A DNA stretch of 64,000 nucleotides from Tetragonia tetragonoides (Eukaryota > Streptophyta > Magnoliopsida > Caryophyllales > Aizoaceae), in assembly GCA_038025085.1 (NCBI GenBank), contig CM076144.1, positions 33,819,501 to 33,883,500 on the forward strand, written 5' to 3'. The notes under the pieces are model-generated. The model searched no databases. It was given only the letters and a program-made list of their open reading frames with translations, and was not told the origin of the DNA. Shown piece by piece: positions 1-12,379 of this stretch. Position numbers and translations under genes: made by a program. Position 1 is the stretch's first letter; every line of letters begins with the position of its first letter.

Positions 1-726
1 TCCTAGGGCTACACCGTTTGCCCTAACAGATAAACCGTTAGTCCAAGCGGTAGCCGCTTGGAGCCTAGCAAAGCCGCTTGGACGCCAAGCAGCCCCCTCC
101 GAAAGGCGCCTGATGGACTATTTTGTCCGGCCTTTTTGTCAGTTCCGTCCCAGACTTATACCTACTTCTATATATACTCTTTTTCTCCGTTTTGTCAAGG
201 AGAACACAATGGTAAACTCAAATTAAACCGTAGAGCTCTCTAATTAACACTATTCTCTTAATATTCCTCCATCTCCTTCCTCCATCTCCTTCCTCCATCA
301 TCAAATAAACAACCCTAAACACCATCAAAATACCTTCAAACTCCACCATTCAACCTCAAATTCAACATTCAATATCTCCATCACTCAAAAATCAACCTTT
401 AATCCTTCTCAAGTACAAGTTCAAGAGCATCGACATTCAATTCTAATTCATTCAAGGTTCCACCTGAGGGCTCTATTTAATCTTCAAATCTATTTTCTAT
501 TAATTCAATTATGTTTTTATTTTATATTTGATTATGGTTAATTCATTTACATTGTTTTAATTGCCTTGAAGTTACTAACTCGTTTATTCATGAAATTTAG
601 CAATTTTGGCGCGCTTAGCAATCAAGGTAGGGTTGGAGGATTTTATTGTTGTTGTTTATTTTAGCATGCAATAATTAATCTTTTTCTATTGCTCGGTGGG
701 GTTGATTCCCCGCGAGGGTTCTTATA
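1..726 (+). mobile_element. Tat-type Ty3 LTR, 3' part, cut by the window edge
   Basis: This resembles the LTRs at 41204-42720 and 47600-49171 in order and content. It has a GC-rich stretch of AGCGG/CCGCT motifs (about 1-110), a TATA-like box, a leader-like stretch, a GGCGCGCTTAGCAA segment (608-623) matching the GGCGCGTTC region of the other two, and an end reading GAGGGTTCTTATA, close to GAGGGTTCTTACA of the LTR ending at 49171. Right after 726 the sequence becomes Tekay pol. I infer this is the 3' LTR end of a Tat element inserted into Tekay copy A, with the rest lying left of the window. The short ORF at 58-243 is not a gene. Confidence 0.75.
169..176 (+). promoter_or_regulatory. TATA-like box of the left Tat LTR
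   Basis: TATATATA lies about 60 bp after the end of the GC-rich block, the same arrangement as in the other two Tat LTRs. It is followed by a leader without coding potential. This is a probable LTR promoter, by position only. Confidence 0.45.
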
Positions 727-3452
727 GAAACGCTTGCTCACATTTATCATTCTATACAAGCTTAGTAGTTTTCCTCAAAAGATTAGTCAAAGGCTGGGCA
801 ATCCTCGAAAATTTCTCAACAAACCTCCGATAATAACCTGCCAAACCTAAGAAACTTCAAACTTCACCCACATTAGTAGGCTTAGACCAATCCTTAACAG
901 CTCTAATCTCTCATGGATACCATCCTTAGTAATTATATGACCCAAAAATGCAACTTCTTCCATCCAAAACTCGCATTTAGACAAATTTTCCATATAAATG
1001 ATGTTCTCTTAAAATCTCAAGTACTTTCTCCTCAACATGCTCATCTCTAGTCTTAGAATAAACCAAAATATCATCAATCAAAACAACAACGAACTGATCC
1101 AAATGAGGCTGAAAAGTACGGTGCATCAAATCCATATAAGCGGCTGGTGCATTAGTCAACCCAAACGGCATCACAGTAAACTCAAAATGTCCATAACGAG
1201 TTCTAAAAGTAGTCTTAGGTATCCTCTTCCTTAATCCTCAACTGATGATAACCTGATCTCAAATCAATCTTAGAAAATATTCCAGCTCCTCTCAACTGAT
1301 CAAACAAATCATCAATCCTAGGCAACGGATACTTATTCTTAATCGTAAGCTTATTAAGCTCTCTATTATCAATACACAACGTCAAACTTCCGTCTTTCTT
1401 ACGTACAAATAACACAGGAGCACCCAAAGGAGAAACACTAGGTCTAATATATCCTTTCTCCAACAAATCCACTAACTGAGTTTTTAATGCCTTCATCTCC
1501 GCTGGTGCCATACGATAAGGTGCCTTAGAAATAGGTGCTGTGCCAGGAACGAAGTCTATAGTGAAATCAATAGCTCTTCTAGGCGGCATACCAGGTATCT
1601 CATCTGGAAAAACATCAGGGAACTCACAAACAACAGGTATCTTATCCAACTCATTCGACTTCGGCGTATTATCACTTACTAGGCACAAATAAACTGGGTA
1701 ACCTTTCCTTATATGAGTCCAAATATTCATCGCAGACACAATCTTACTTCTCGGTTTAGTCACAATACCCTTATAAGAAATTCTACCAACATTCGGAACC
1801 TTAAGCGACACTTTCTGCAAAGAACACTCTATACGTGCATGATACTTACTGAGCCAGTCCATACCAAAAATAACATCGAATTCACTAAGATCAAACTTAA
1901 TCAAATCTCCCGGTAAATCAACATTAAGGATCATAATGGGACAATTCTCATGTAAATACTTGCAAGAAACTTTAGTACCATTAGGTGTATTGATATCAAC
2001 ATGATACGTAGTAATGGGTTCTAACTTGTGCTTAGTGACAAATGCAGTGGATACGACTGAATGCGACGCACCAGAATCAAATAGAACAAAAGTAGGAAAT
2101 GAATGAACATGAAAAATACCAGTCACAACATTAGGATCACTTTCAGCTTCAGCACGGTTCATAACAAAGATCCGACCTTGATTACCACGATTATTAGTAA
2201 CTCTAGCACTTGCAGCTTGACTAACTGGAAATGTAGGTGCAGGCTTAGGCACAGAACTCACAGCTGGCAAATTATAGTTAAGATTCACAGTAGGCTGAGA
2301 AGCACGGGTTTGATTACTAAAATTTCCAACCAAACTCCCAGCTGCTCTAACTTGTCCAAAACTCCTACACTCACTAGCTTTATAACCCGGTTTCTGACAA
2401 ATATAGCAAATAATCAAACCTCCAGCACAACTTCTACCTGAGTGCGATCTACCACACCTATCACAAACATTGCCTCTCTTTACATTAGACTGCGAACCAT
2501 TAAATCTCCTCTGATTATCATCATTATTGTTATTAGATCAAAACTGAGTAGACATACTCCAAGCACCATCATTTCTAAACTTCCTTGGTCCAAAAGAACT
2601 CTCACCTCTATCATCTCTCGCTCTCTTCCCATGTATTGCACTTCTTTTATCAAATAACCTCTCCATGTTAATAGCTTTGTCATACGCTTTCTGAAAAGTA
2701 GACGAAGAACCTGCCATAAACTCCTGTAACTTCCAATTCAAACCATCCTCAAACCTTTCCATTCTCTCCTGATCATCCATTACTAAATGTCCTGCAAACC
2801 TCGACAGTTCATTAAACATAGTAGTATATTCCGTCCCAAAAATCTTATCTTGCCTCAACTTCTCAAACTCTTGATGTTTCCTTCTTCTCAAAGACCTAGG
2901 GTAATATCTCTCTCTAAGCTTAGTCTTAAACTTATCCCAATTAAACTGAGGATCTGCTTTATAAACTGATTTCACCATCCGCCACCAATTCTCTGCTTCT
3001 TCCCTCAAATAATACTGAGCACAACTAATCCTCAAATATTCTGGACAACCTACAGCCTCAAAAAGTTTCTCCATGTTCCTAATCCAATTCTCAAGCAAGG
3101 TTGGGTTGGCACTACCATCATATACAGGCGGCTGCAAAGCTGCTATGCTCTTAAACAACAGGGCTTGGGGATCACCTTCTTTCTCTTTTTCTTTCCCTTT
3201 ATCTTTCTCTTTCTCCTGGTTTTTAATTCTCTCTAACTCCTCAAACTGATTCTTAACTGTAGTCCCAAAATATTTACACAAGTTCTCAATTGACTCCAAA
3301 CGATTTTCAAGGGTTTGGTTATCCGTTTCTAAGGTCATTGCGGTTTCAGGTACAGGTATTGTTTTAGGCATATCTGAATGTGTTTCTTCTCCCGATATAA
3401 TGGTTGGCTTCCTAATGTATAAACAAACTATTAAAGAAAAGGCATAGACCAC
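727..3452 (-). pseudogene. Tekay gag-pol, copy A, truncated in reverse transcriptase
   Basis: Gag runs 3452-2538. It holds the retrotransposon gag domain (around WIRNMEKLFEAVG and EEAENWWR) after a Lys/Glu-rich low-complexity stretch. A TGA at 2538-2540 interrupts it where copy B has CGA, a C-to-T change. The frame continues 2417-1215 with a CCHC knuckle ([14 protein letters not shown]), the protease motif FDSGASHS and the N-terminal half of RT to the [11 protein letters not shown] region. After a frame break at 1215 it continues to LIDDILVYS near 1080, the RT catalytic motif, intact here. The rest of RT, RNase H, integrase and chromodomain are absent because the Tat LTR abuts at 726/727. The gag start may be a later Met at about 3372, since only from there does it look like gag. 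Confidence 0.85.
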
Positions 3453-3984
3453 AAAAATTCTAAATTAAGGTTTTCACTTAGCACTTATAAGAACAAGTTC
3501 GAAACACTTGAAACATGGACTTTAGTTCACCAATTCACGTAACACAAAGCAGCACGAGTAGATTTGGCATACACACTTGTCATACAAAAACTTAAACATG
3601 CATAATTATACATTAGTGCATCGAAAGCAAAGCATACAAAGTTAGAGAAGTTATATTACAAACCAAGTCGTTCTAAATTCCTACCTAGCTCTCCTAGGTT
3701 ACGCTTAAGTCATCTAACCCCAAAAAAAAAAAAAAAAGTACGGGTTAAGGCCTCCCAAAACATCCTCCCGACTGATTAACATCTAAACCGAATATATTAC
3801 ATCTTCTACTACTACTAATGAACCCAAAAGATAACCAAAATTGGAGGGAATAGGGGTAACATCAAAATAAGCATTGTTTAATACTACAAATCCAACTACC
3901 ACTTAGAAGATCCATCCAACTACTTTCATCATCACCACTACCACTTCCGTCACTAGGGCTCTTAGAATTCCTTCTCTTAAGTCT

Positions 3985-4413
3985 TTAATCCGAATCGGTG
4001 CTAACATCCCAACTTAAACCAGAACTAGAGCTAGAACTTGAACTATCTGCAGGCAGATCAGGACCAATCAAACCATCACCCAGCAAGAAACCAAAACCAG
4101 GCAAAAGAGGACCTTCTACGGGTGGAAGGACAGCCAAAGGTACTACAGGAACACCTCCATGATCTTGTGTGGGTGGAGCTAAGGGAGGTGACTGTGGCGG
4201 CGAAGGCGGCAAAACAAGCTCTATTTCCTCATTAAAGAACACAACTGTCCCCGGGAAATCTACGGGTTCACCCATGGCATATGGCTCATACACATCACAA
4301 GCAACACGGAACCTGTCAACATAATCATCTATAAACTCATCATCTTGCATTTGAAGGCTCGAAGGGTGCGGAGGAGGAAGATTGTGTAGATGCGGATTAT
4401 GGTTGAGATCCAT
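3985..4413 (-). CDS. Extra ORF between 5' LTR and gag, copy A (shortened form)
   Basis: I do not recognise this 142-residue ORF. It lies in the leader between the primer-binding site and gag, in the same sense as gag. It is colinear and nearly identical to the 215-residue ORF of copy B (12910-13557), but lacks about 73 residues after GEPVD; the loss keeps the frame. Visible features are an acidic N-terminal part (DDEFIDDYVDRF), a Pro-rich centre, a run of eight serines and the terminus WDVSTDSD. There is no signal peptide or membrane segment. Tekay elements are not usually described with a leader gene. Whether it is translated is unknown. Confidence 0.5.
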   Translation of the reverse strand: MDLNHNPHLHNLPPPHPSSLQMQDDEFIDDYVDRFRVACDVYEPYAMGEPVDFPGTVVFFNEEIELVLPPSPPQSPPLAPPTQDHGGVPVVPLAVLPPVEGPLLPGFGFLLGDGLIGPDLPADSSSSSSSSGLSWDVSTDSD

Positions 4414-4682
4414 CTAGCAAATTGATCACATAGAGCATACAAGGTCAAGTTAAAGGTTAGCTTAGACATACAAGCCATGCAACACGTCGATCTTACATGC
4501 AATCACGAAACCAACAACCACAACCACTTTCACACCCAAGTTCACGTCAACATGTACAAAGTTTACGTAAAGCATGCAAACAATAAACCTCTCAAATCCA
4601 TCCCGCTCTCACGCAACACCATCTAATTAATTCCCAATTTACCTTACAAGTTTTAAATTATTTAGGTTTTGTTTTTATTTAT

Positions 4683-4694
4683 GCTCTGATACAA
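4683..4694 (-). other. Primer-binding site, tRNA-iMet type (copy A)
   Basis: Read on the minus strand this is TTGTATCAGAGC, one change from TGGTATCAGAGC, the standard primer-binding site for initiator tRNA-Met. It sits 4 bp inside the LTR that ends (minus strand) at 4699. Confidence 0.8.
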
Positions 4695-4698
4695 AGTC

Positions 4699-7637
4699 TG
4701 TAATGCCCCAATTTTAATATCAGTTAATCAGATTGCGGATTAATATTAAATAACCCAAATGTGGTATTAGAACCAAAGCGCTACCGCCGTGCTCACCTGA
4801 AGGCAAACACAAGGCAAGGGGTAAAGCGAAAATAAAACAAAAGACGAACTGAACTCCAAAACGAAAATCAATTTTATAAACTTATAAAACTTAGTTGAAA
4901 TAGTAATATCTTACAAACAACCTTTTTATCCAAATTATCGTTACACCATTACTAAGCTTAACATTTATTACAACAAAGAACTGAAGCGTGATCCACGCCA
5001 TGCGTATCCTCAAAACACGATCACACTCGTCCCAAATAACATCCAACGACTACACGTCATCATCATGCACGTGCAAGTGTAGATATGGATACGCAAAGAA
5101 CACAGAAAACAGAAAATTAGCGGAAGCTAAGTAAGAACACTCCAGCTTGTCAACTGCAAGGTTTTATGCTTTAAAATACATATAGCACTTAACAGATAAT
5201 AATATTCATAATAATAATAGTAGTCAATATAGATAATATAACACATATAGTATCTTAGATACGTTCTCCTTTAAAGGTATTGTCTTTCTGTCTTTCACTG
5301 TCTTTTCTGTATTTTACTGTCTTTTCATCTTTTCTGAATTATGTTAGCTCTCGCAAAACTGTACTGTTAGGTGGTATGGGAGATACACGACCAAGTTTAC
5401 TTCCCTTGACAGGAGATCACTTCATATCATATTCACATTTCTGGCTATCGCCATATCATAATTTCTGTTATATATATATAATGAGCGTGCAACGTGTACT
5501 CCAGAAACCGTCCAATGACCCTTTTGGAGGTCATACCACAAATCAAAGAACAACCTCAAGCTCAACTCAAACTCATACTTATGCATATCTGCATAACAGA
5601 ATCATTCTCAATACTTTCTGTTTATATCATTCTGACACTTTCTGTATACGTACATATTTGTACTTACTTTATGTATAACATTCTCATACTTTCACTTATA
5701 CTTCTCATACACTTTATGTAGCTTTAAAATGTCTTAGATAAGTAATTAATTGACTTTATCTTCCTTATTTGCTTTCTCTACTTTGCTGTATTTTCTGTAT
5801 ACTTCTCACATACATCATTCTTCACACTACGTATATATACTTATATAGCTCAATAAATCATATACTTCACATAGCTCATGATATAACATGTTTAATTCGC
5901 ACTTAGCATATAATTCTCTTTTTTCGCACTTGGCGCATAGCTTGACATTATTTAGCACTTAGCACATACTTTTGGAAATATTTATAGGCAAGGGAAAAGC
6001 AATGGACATGCACTTACACTTATAAGCACTCACAAACGCTAATAAGACTTTTTAATCCTTTTCCCACTCTAGGTTTTAACACCTATTAATAATAAATAAT
6101 AATTCTCTATATTAATAATCTAAGTAATACTCCTCACAAATTAACCAAACTCAAATTACTCTTCTTGTTTGTTTTATACATGCATTTGGCCAAGCAAGGC
6201 AACACAAACAAAACAATTTTCTATTTTTCCACTTTAACTCATAATTGTCACATCTTATTTCTAAAATCGACCTTTAATTAATAAACTAACTTTACTAGGT
6301 ATAATTCACAGGCAATCATTTGAAAATAATATAAACTTCACCCGTATCACTTATACATGCTCAAACTCATAGATCCAATAATTAAACATACTTTTCTTAA
6401 TTAAACACTTTCGGCCATCATTAAGAATTAAACATTAATCAACCCAACTTGATTTATATAATCATTCTTCATCATGCAATTATCACAAACTCATACTTAA
6501 CCTTTATAAGGTCCGAAAATTACATGCTTGAACATAACTTAATTAATCTAGCTTAATCCCTTCTTAATCATACTTTCGAAAATAATAAGCTTAATTCATA
6601 CATAGGTTCGAAACCCATAATTCACACATTAATTAACATACTCTTTATAGCTTAATCTTTCTAGTTGACTTACTCACACAAACTTCACAGCAATAGTTAT
6701 TAAAACTATAGCAAAATCATCTTCCATGCATAATCTTTCTTAAGTGATTTAGAAGAGAGTTTGGGGAATAAAGATATGAATATACACCTTAGTAATCTTC
6801 CCATAAATTCAGCCTTGAAGGTCCGGGATCCGACGCTTGTTGTAAATCTTCCAAAGGTTCTTGGTTCGAAAATGATTAAGAGAGGAATAAGCCAAAAAGA
6901 ACACAAAGACACAAATTAGGAAATAGTTATACAACCTTAAAACCGAATAGAATGGTGAAAGAATAAGTGTTCAAGTTTTATTACCTTAAACTTTGGAGAT
7001 TAGTCTTAGCTTTCTCAAGCTCTAATGGCTTCCTAAAAGATTTAGAGTAGTAGAGATTGATTGAGAGAATATGAGAAAATGTTTAGTGTTGTTGTTGATA
7101 TGGTGGCCGGTTAGGGAGAGAGAACACAAGGAATAAAGTGTTCTCGCTTGTTCTTAAAAGAAATCAATAACTTGTGAACTTAGATCAAACATATTTTGAG
7201 AAGAGAAATGAATCATTACAAAGAAGATTTGGCTAGATTATTATTCTCAAATGAATTTGCCAAGTGTACTTGACTATGTTCAAGAATTACTATTACAATT
7301 TTATTACTTAATGGCCAAGGTGAAAAGAAATATCATGAATTGTCTAGATAATTCTAAAGGATGCAATTGCTGAATTTTAATGGATTAAAAGTGCAATTGG
7401 GCTCTGGTTTGGAAGAGAAAAAGAGACGGGCTCGGCCCACAAAACCGAACACACAAACCCACAAAACCGAGACCCGAATTCATGTACTAGCTTGACTCAA
7501 TACAAATAAATAGTACCCATTTTGTATAACATACACAGTTAAGATAATTAAGTGTCATTAGCCATTAAGATATAATTATTAGCACTAGGCGAGTTTAATT
7601 AGCAAGTAAACAAGTTTAAATTTTTTTGTATATTACA
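4699..7637 (-). repeat. Tekay LTR shared by copies A and B
   Basis: On the minus strand it begins TGTAATATAC and ends GGGGCATTACA. It matches the LTR at 13843-16524 along its length. It contains 295 bp (6780-7074) absent from the other LTR and has only a short TA run (5470-5480) where the other has a long (AT)n. The short ORFs inside (for example 5280-5678) show no domain and overlap simple sequence. Confidence 0.9.
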
Positions 7638-7650
7638 GTCTACCCTTCTT
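7638..7650 (-). other. Polypurine-like tract next to the 3' LTR of copy B
   Basis: On the minus strand AAGAAGGGTAGAC directly precedes the LTR start TGTAATATAC. Position and purine content fit a plus-strand priming site. The phrase GGGGACGAAACTTC just upstream is typical of the 3' end of Tekay-type elements. Confidence 0.6.
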
Positions 7651-7682
7651 AAAAGAAGTTTCGTCCCCAAAACTTGAGCAAA

Positions 7683-8071
7683 CTAACCTTCAAAAAGATG
7701 GGGATAACCCTGTCTCATATCATCCTCAGATTCCCAAGTACCTTCTTTTACAGTCTGACTTCTCCATAAAACTTTAACCGAAGGCGTGACTTTACTCCAC
7801 AAAATTTGATCTTTACTGTCTGATATCTGAACAGGTTGTTCCTTATAACTCAAATTCTCTTCTACCCTCAAGGTTTCAGATTCAATCACATGCGACGAGT
7901 CATAAATATACTTACGATGTTGCGACACATGAAAAACATTATGCACATTAGCCAATTCCGACGCAAAGCCAATCGATAAGCAATTTCTCCGATTCTCTCT
8001 AAAATCTCATAAGGATCAATAAACTTCAGACTAAGTTTCCCTTTCTTTCCAAATCGCTTAGTTCCTTTCAT
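7683..8071 (-). pseudogene. Integrase C-terminus with chromodomain, copy B
   Basis: Two overlapping frames, 8071-7886 and 7955-7683, give the end of pol. The segment VHNVFHVSQHRKYI is the usual lead-in to a chromovirus chromodomain. VKVLWRSQTVKEGTWESEDD is the chromodomain core with its aromatic residues, followed by the terminus YPHLFEG. Chromodomains of this type are thought to direct integration to heterochromatin. A frameshift near 7930 separates it from the GPYEI-like end of the integrase (IDPYEILERIGE). Confidence 0.85.
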
Positions 8072-8110
8072 AGGATACTTTCAAAAGAACTTTATCACCA
8101 ACTTTAAACT

Positions 8111-8933
8111 CTAAAGGTCTCCTTCTCTTATCTGCATATAACTCTTCTGACGATCTTGAGTTGCTTTCATTTTCTCTCTAATTATCCTCACTTGTTCCAT
8201 TGTCTCATGTACCATATCAGGACCCAAAAGCATAGTCTCACTTATGTCATCCCAACACAAAGGACTTCTACATTTCTTACCATACAAAGCCTCATAAGGT
8301 GCTTGTCCAATACTCGAGTGATAACTGTTATTATAAGAAAACTCAATCAATGGCAAATGTTTCTCCCATGATCCTTGAAATTCCATAACACAAGCTCATA
8401 ACACATCCTCAAGAGTTTGAATAGTTCTCTCATTCTGTCCATCAGAACTAGGATGATCAGCTGAACTATAACCCAAATGCAGATTCTAATTTCTCCCAAA
8501 ATTGCGATAAGAATCTCGTATCTCTATCAGAAACTATATCCATAGGTACATCATGTAATCTTACTATCTCTTTCACATAGGCTTCAGCCAACTGAGTCAT
8601 ACTCCAAGTACCTTTAATATAAATAAATCTCGCGACTTTAGTCAATCTGTCCACTATAACCCAAATAGAATTCAATCCTTTAGTCGTAGTAGGCAATCCA
8701 GTCACAAAATTCATAGAAATTGACTCCCATTTCCAGTTAGGTATCTCTAAAGGCTGAACCAGACCTCTTGGTCGTTGATGTTCACTTTTCACTCTTTGAC
8801 ATACAAAACATCTCTCCACAAATCTTGCAACATCACATTTCATACCTTTCCACCAAAAATACTGTCTCAAATCACGATACAACTTATTACCTCCCGGATG
8901 AATTGAAAACAGAGTATTATGCGCTTCTGCCAA
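8111..8933 (-). pseudogene. Integrase, copy B
   Basis: The zinc-binding motif is visible as H-x3-H ... C-x2-C (AEAHNTLFSIHPGG ... VERCFVCQRVK). The catalytic core follows: MNFVTGLP where the family has MDFVTGLP, so the first Asp of the D,D-E triad is Asn; the second Asp is in VSDRDTRF. A break at 8466 splits the core. The downstream frame (8386-8111) has SYHSSIGQAPYEALYG, the post-catalytic region. Stops and the lost Asp make it inactive. Confidence 0.85.
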
Positions 8934-9048
8934 AATCTTTTTCTCAACTCTCTACTCCTTGGTACACCCCATCTACCTTTAAATCTCAAACTGCCATCCT
9001 CATATTCCTCAAAACCTTTTCTCTACCTTCTCTCAAAGCTTTTCTCAA

Positions 9049-9607
9049 CTACAAAGTCCTATGATCATTCTCTTGCAAAATCCTGATTTCCACAAACAAA
9101 GTAGGTCTAACTGTAAGAGCATTAAGAACTAACTGAGTCTCTCCTTCTTTTACAACTTCCAAATTCAATCTCTGAAAATCCTTATGTATCTGGTCAGGAA
9201 ATACCATAGCAGTATTAACTGAATACTTAGTCTTCCTACTAAGTGCATCTGCAACAACATTAGCTTTTCCCTCATGGTACTTAATCTCAATGTCATTGTC
9301 CTTTAACAACTCAAGCCATCTCCTTTGTCTCATATTTAATTACTTTTGAGTGAAAATATACTTTTAAACTCTTATGATCAGTTTAAATCTTGCAAACAGC
9401 CCCATATAGATAATGTCTCCAAATCTTAAGTGCAAAGACAATATCAGCTAATTCCAAATCATGCGTAGTATAATTCACCTCATAAGGTTTCAACTGTCTC
9501 GAAGCATAAGCCACAACTTTCCTATTCTGCATAAGAACACATCCTAATCCATTCTTCGAAGCATCACTGTAAACCTCATACTCTTGTCCATCCACAGGAA
9601 AAGTCAA
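9049..9607 (-). pseudogene. RNase H, copy B
   Basis: Frame 9607-9383 carries the Ty3 RNase H start ([16 protein letters not shown]) and [19 protein letters not shown]. Frame 9333-9049 continues with [30 protein letters not shown], the conserved end of the domain with the final Asp. A stop and frame break near 9383-9333 interrupt it. Confidence 0.85.
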
Positions 9608-9637
9608 AACAGGCGCAGTAGTAAGTCTCTTCTTAAG

Positions 9638-11049
9638 CTATTGAAACGCTTGCTCACATTTATCATTCCATACAAATTTAGTAGTTTTCCTCAAAAGATT
9701 AGTCAAAGGCTGAGCAATCCTCAAAAAATTCTCAATAAACCTCCGATAATAACCTGCCAAAACTAAGAAACTTCGAACTTCACCAGCATTAGTAAGCTTA
9801 GACCAATCCTTAACAGCTCTAATCTTTCCTGGATCAACTGAAATACCATCCTTAGTAATTATATGACCCAAAAATGCAACTTCTTCCATCCAAAACTCAC
9901 ATTTAGACAATTTCCCATATAAATGATGTTCTCTTAAAATCTCAAGTACTTTCCTCAAACGCCCACCATGCTCATCTCTAGTCTTAGAATAAACCAAAAT
10001 ATAATCAATGAAAACAACAACGAATTGATCCAAATAAGACTAAAAAGTACGGTGCATCAAATCCATAAAAGCGGCTGGTGCATTAGTCAACCCAAACGGT
10101 ATCACGGTAAACTCATAATGTCCATAACGAGTCCTAAAATCTGTCTTAGAAATATCCTCTTCCTTAATCCTCAATTGATGATAACCTGATCTCAAATCAA
10201 TCTTAGAAAATATTCCACCTCCTCTCAACTGATCAAACAAATTATCAATCCTAGGCAACGGATACTTATTCTTAATCATAACCTTATTAAGCTCTCTATA
10301 ATTAATACACAACCTCAAACTTCTGTCTTTCTTACGTACAAATAACACTGAAGCATCCCATGGGGAAACACTAGGTCTAATATATCCATTCTCCAGCAAA
10401 TCCTCTAACTGAGTTTTCAATGCCTACATCTCTGCTGCTGCCATACGATAAGGTGCCTTAGAAATAGGTGTTGTGCCAGGAACTAATTCTATAGTGAAAT
10501 CAATAGCTCTTCTAGGCGGCATACCAGGTATCTCATCTGGAAAAACATCAGGGAACTCACAAACAACAGGTATCGTATCAAACTCATTCGACTTTGGCGT
10601 ATTATCACTTACTAGGCACAAATAAATTGGGTAACTTTTCCTTATCTGAGTCGAAATATTCATCGCAGACACAATCATAATTCTCAGTTTAGTCACAATA
10701 CCCTTATAAGAAATTCTACCACCATTCGGAACCTTAAGTAACACTTTCTGCAATGAACACTCTATATGTGCATGATATTTACTAAGCCAGGCTATAGCCA
10801 AAATAACATCAAAATCACTAAGATCAAACTGAATCAAATCTCCAGGTAAATCAACATTAAGGATCGTAACAGGACAATTCTCATGTAAATACTTGCAAGA
10901 AACTTTAGTACCATTAGGTGTACTGATATCAACATCATACGTAGTAGTGGGTTCTAACTTGTGCTTAGTGACAAATGCAGTGGAAATGAAAGAATGCAAA
11001 GTACCAGAATCAAACAGAACAAAAGCAGGAAATGAATGAATATGAAAAT
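9638..11049 (-). pseudogene. Protease and reverse transcriptase, copy B
   Basis: The protease frame starts just after a single-base loss in an A run near 11045-11050; copy A has the longer run and reads through. RT follows with ATG-less continuity through stops at 10424 (AAG to TAG) and 10040 (CAG to TAG). Conserved blocks include [38 protein letters not shown] and [13 protein letters not shown]. The catalytic box reads FIDYILVYS, so the second Asp of FIDD is Tyr; copy A keeps IDD. The frame ends at a TAG at 9638 just before RNase H. Confidence 0.85.
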
Positions 11050-12379
11050 ACCAGTCACAACATTAGGATCACTTTCAGCTTCAGCACGATTCATAACAAA
11101 GATCCAACCTTGATTACCACGATTATTAGTAACTCTAGCACTTGTAGCTTGACTAACTGGAACAGTAGGTGCAGGCTTAGGCACAGAACTCACAGCTGGC
11201 AAATTATGGTTAAGATTCACAGTAGGCTGAGAAGCACGGGTTTGATTACTAAAATTTCCAACAAAACTCCCAGCTGGCCTAACTTGTCCACGACTCCTAC
11301 ACTCACTAGCTTTATGACCCGGTTTCTGACAAATATAGCAAATAATCAAGCCTCCAGCACAAAGTCTACCTGGGTGCGATCTACCACACCTATCACAAAC
11401 GTTGCCTCTCTTCACATTAGACTGCGGACCATTAAATCTCCTCTGATTACCACCATTATTATCAGATCGAAACTGAGTAGACATACTCGAAGCACCATCA
11501 TTTCTAAACTTCCTTGGTCCAAAAGAACTCTCACCTCTATCATCTCTCGCTCTCTTCGCAAGTATTGCATTTCTTTTATCAAATATCTTCTCAATGTTAA
11601 TAGCCCTGTCATACGCTTCATGAAAAGTAGACGAAGAACCTGCCACTAACTCCTGTATCTTCCAATTCAAACCATCCTCAAACCTTTCTATTCTCTCCTG
11701 ATCATCCATTACTAAATGTCCAGCAAACCTCGACAGTTCATTAAACTTAGCAGTATATTCCGTCACAGACATCTTATCTTGCCTCAACTGCTCAAACTCT
11801 TGTTGTTTCCATCTTCTCAAAGACCTAGGGTAATATCTCTCTCTAGGCTTAGTCTTAAACTTATCCCAATTAAACTGAGGATCTGCTTAATAAACTGATT
11901 TCACCATCTGCCACCAATTATCTGCTTCTTCCCTCAAATAATACTGAGCACAACTAATCCTCAAATATTCTGGACAACCTACAGCCTCAAAAACTTTCTC
12001 CATGTTCCTAATCAAATTTTCAAGCAAGGTTGGGTTGGCACTACCATCATATCAGGCGGCTGCAAAGCTTCTATGTTCTTAAACAACAGGGTTTGGGGAT
12101 CACCTTCTTTCTCTTTTTCTTTCCCTTTATCTTTCTCTTTCTCCTGGGTTTTAATTCTCTCTAACTCCTCAAACTGATTCTTAACTGTAGTCCCAAAAAA
12201 TTTACACAAGTTCTATATTGACTCCAAACGATTTTCTGAGTTTGGTTATCTGTTTCTAAGGTCGTTGCGGTTTTAGGTACAGGTGTTGTTTCAGGCATAT
12301 CTAAATGTGTTTCTTCTCCCGATATTATTGTTGGCTTCCTAATGTATAAACAAGCTATTAAAGAAAAGGCATAGACCAC
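11050..12379 (-). pseudogene. Gag, copy B
   Basis: The N-terminal frame is 12379-12161, then a frame break, then 12209-12012 (NQFEELERIKTQEKEKDKGK), another break near 12050, a TAA near 11887 (AAA in copy A), and a long frame from 11820. The last holds ELSRFAGHLVMDDQERIERF, a first Cys/His motif ([13 protein letters not shown]) and the CCHC knuckle [14 protein letters not shown]. It aligns with copy A throughout. Confidence 0.85.

Noticed and set aside
2103..2441. Plus-strand ORFs opposite gag-pol (also 11032-11649)
   Set aside because: They mirror the minus-strand coding region in both Tekay copies and show no domain.
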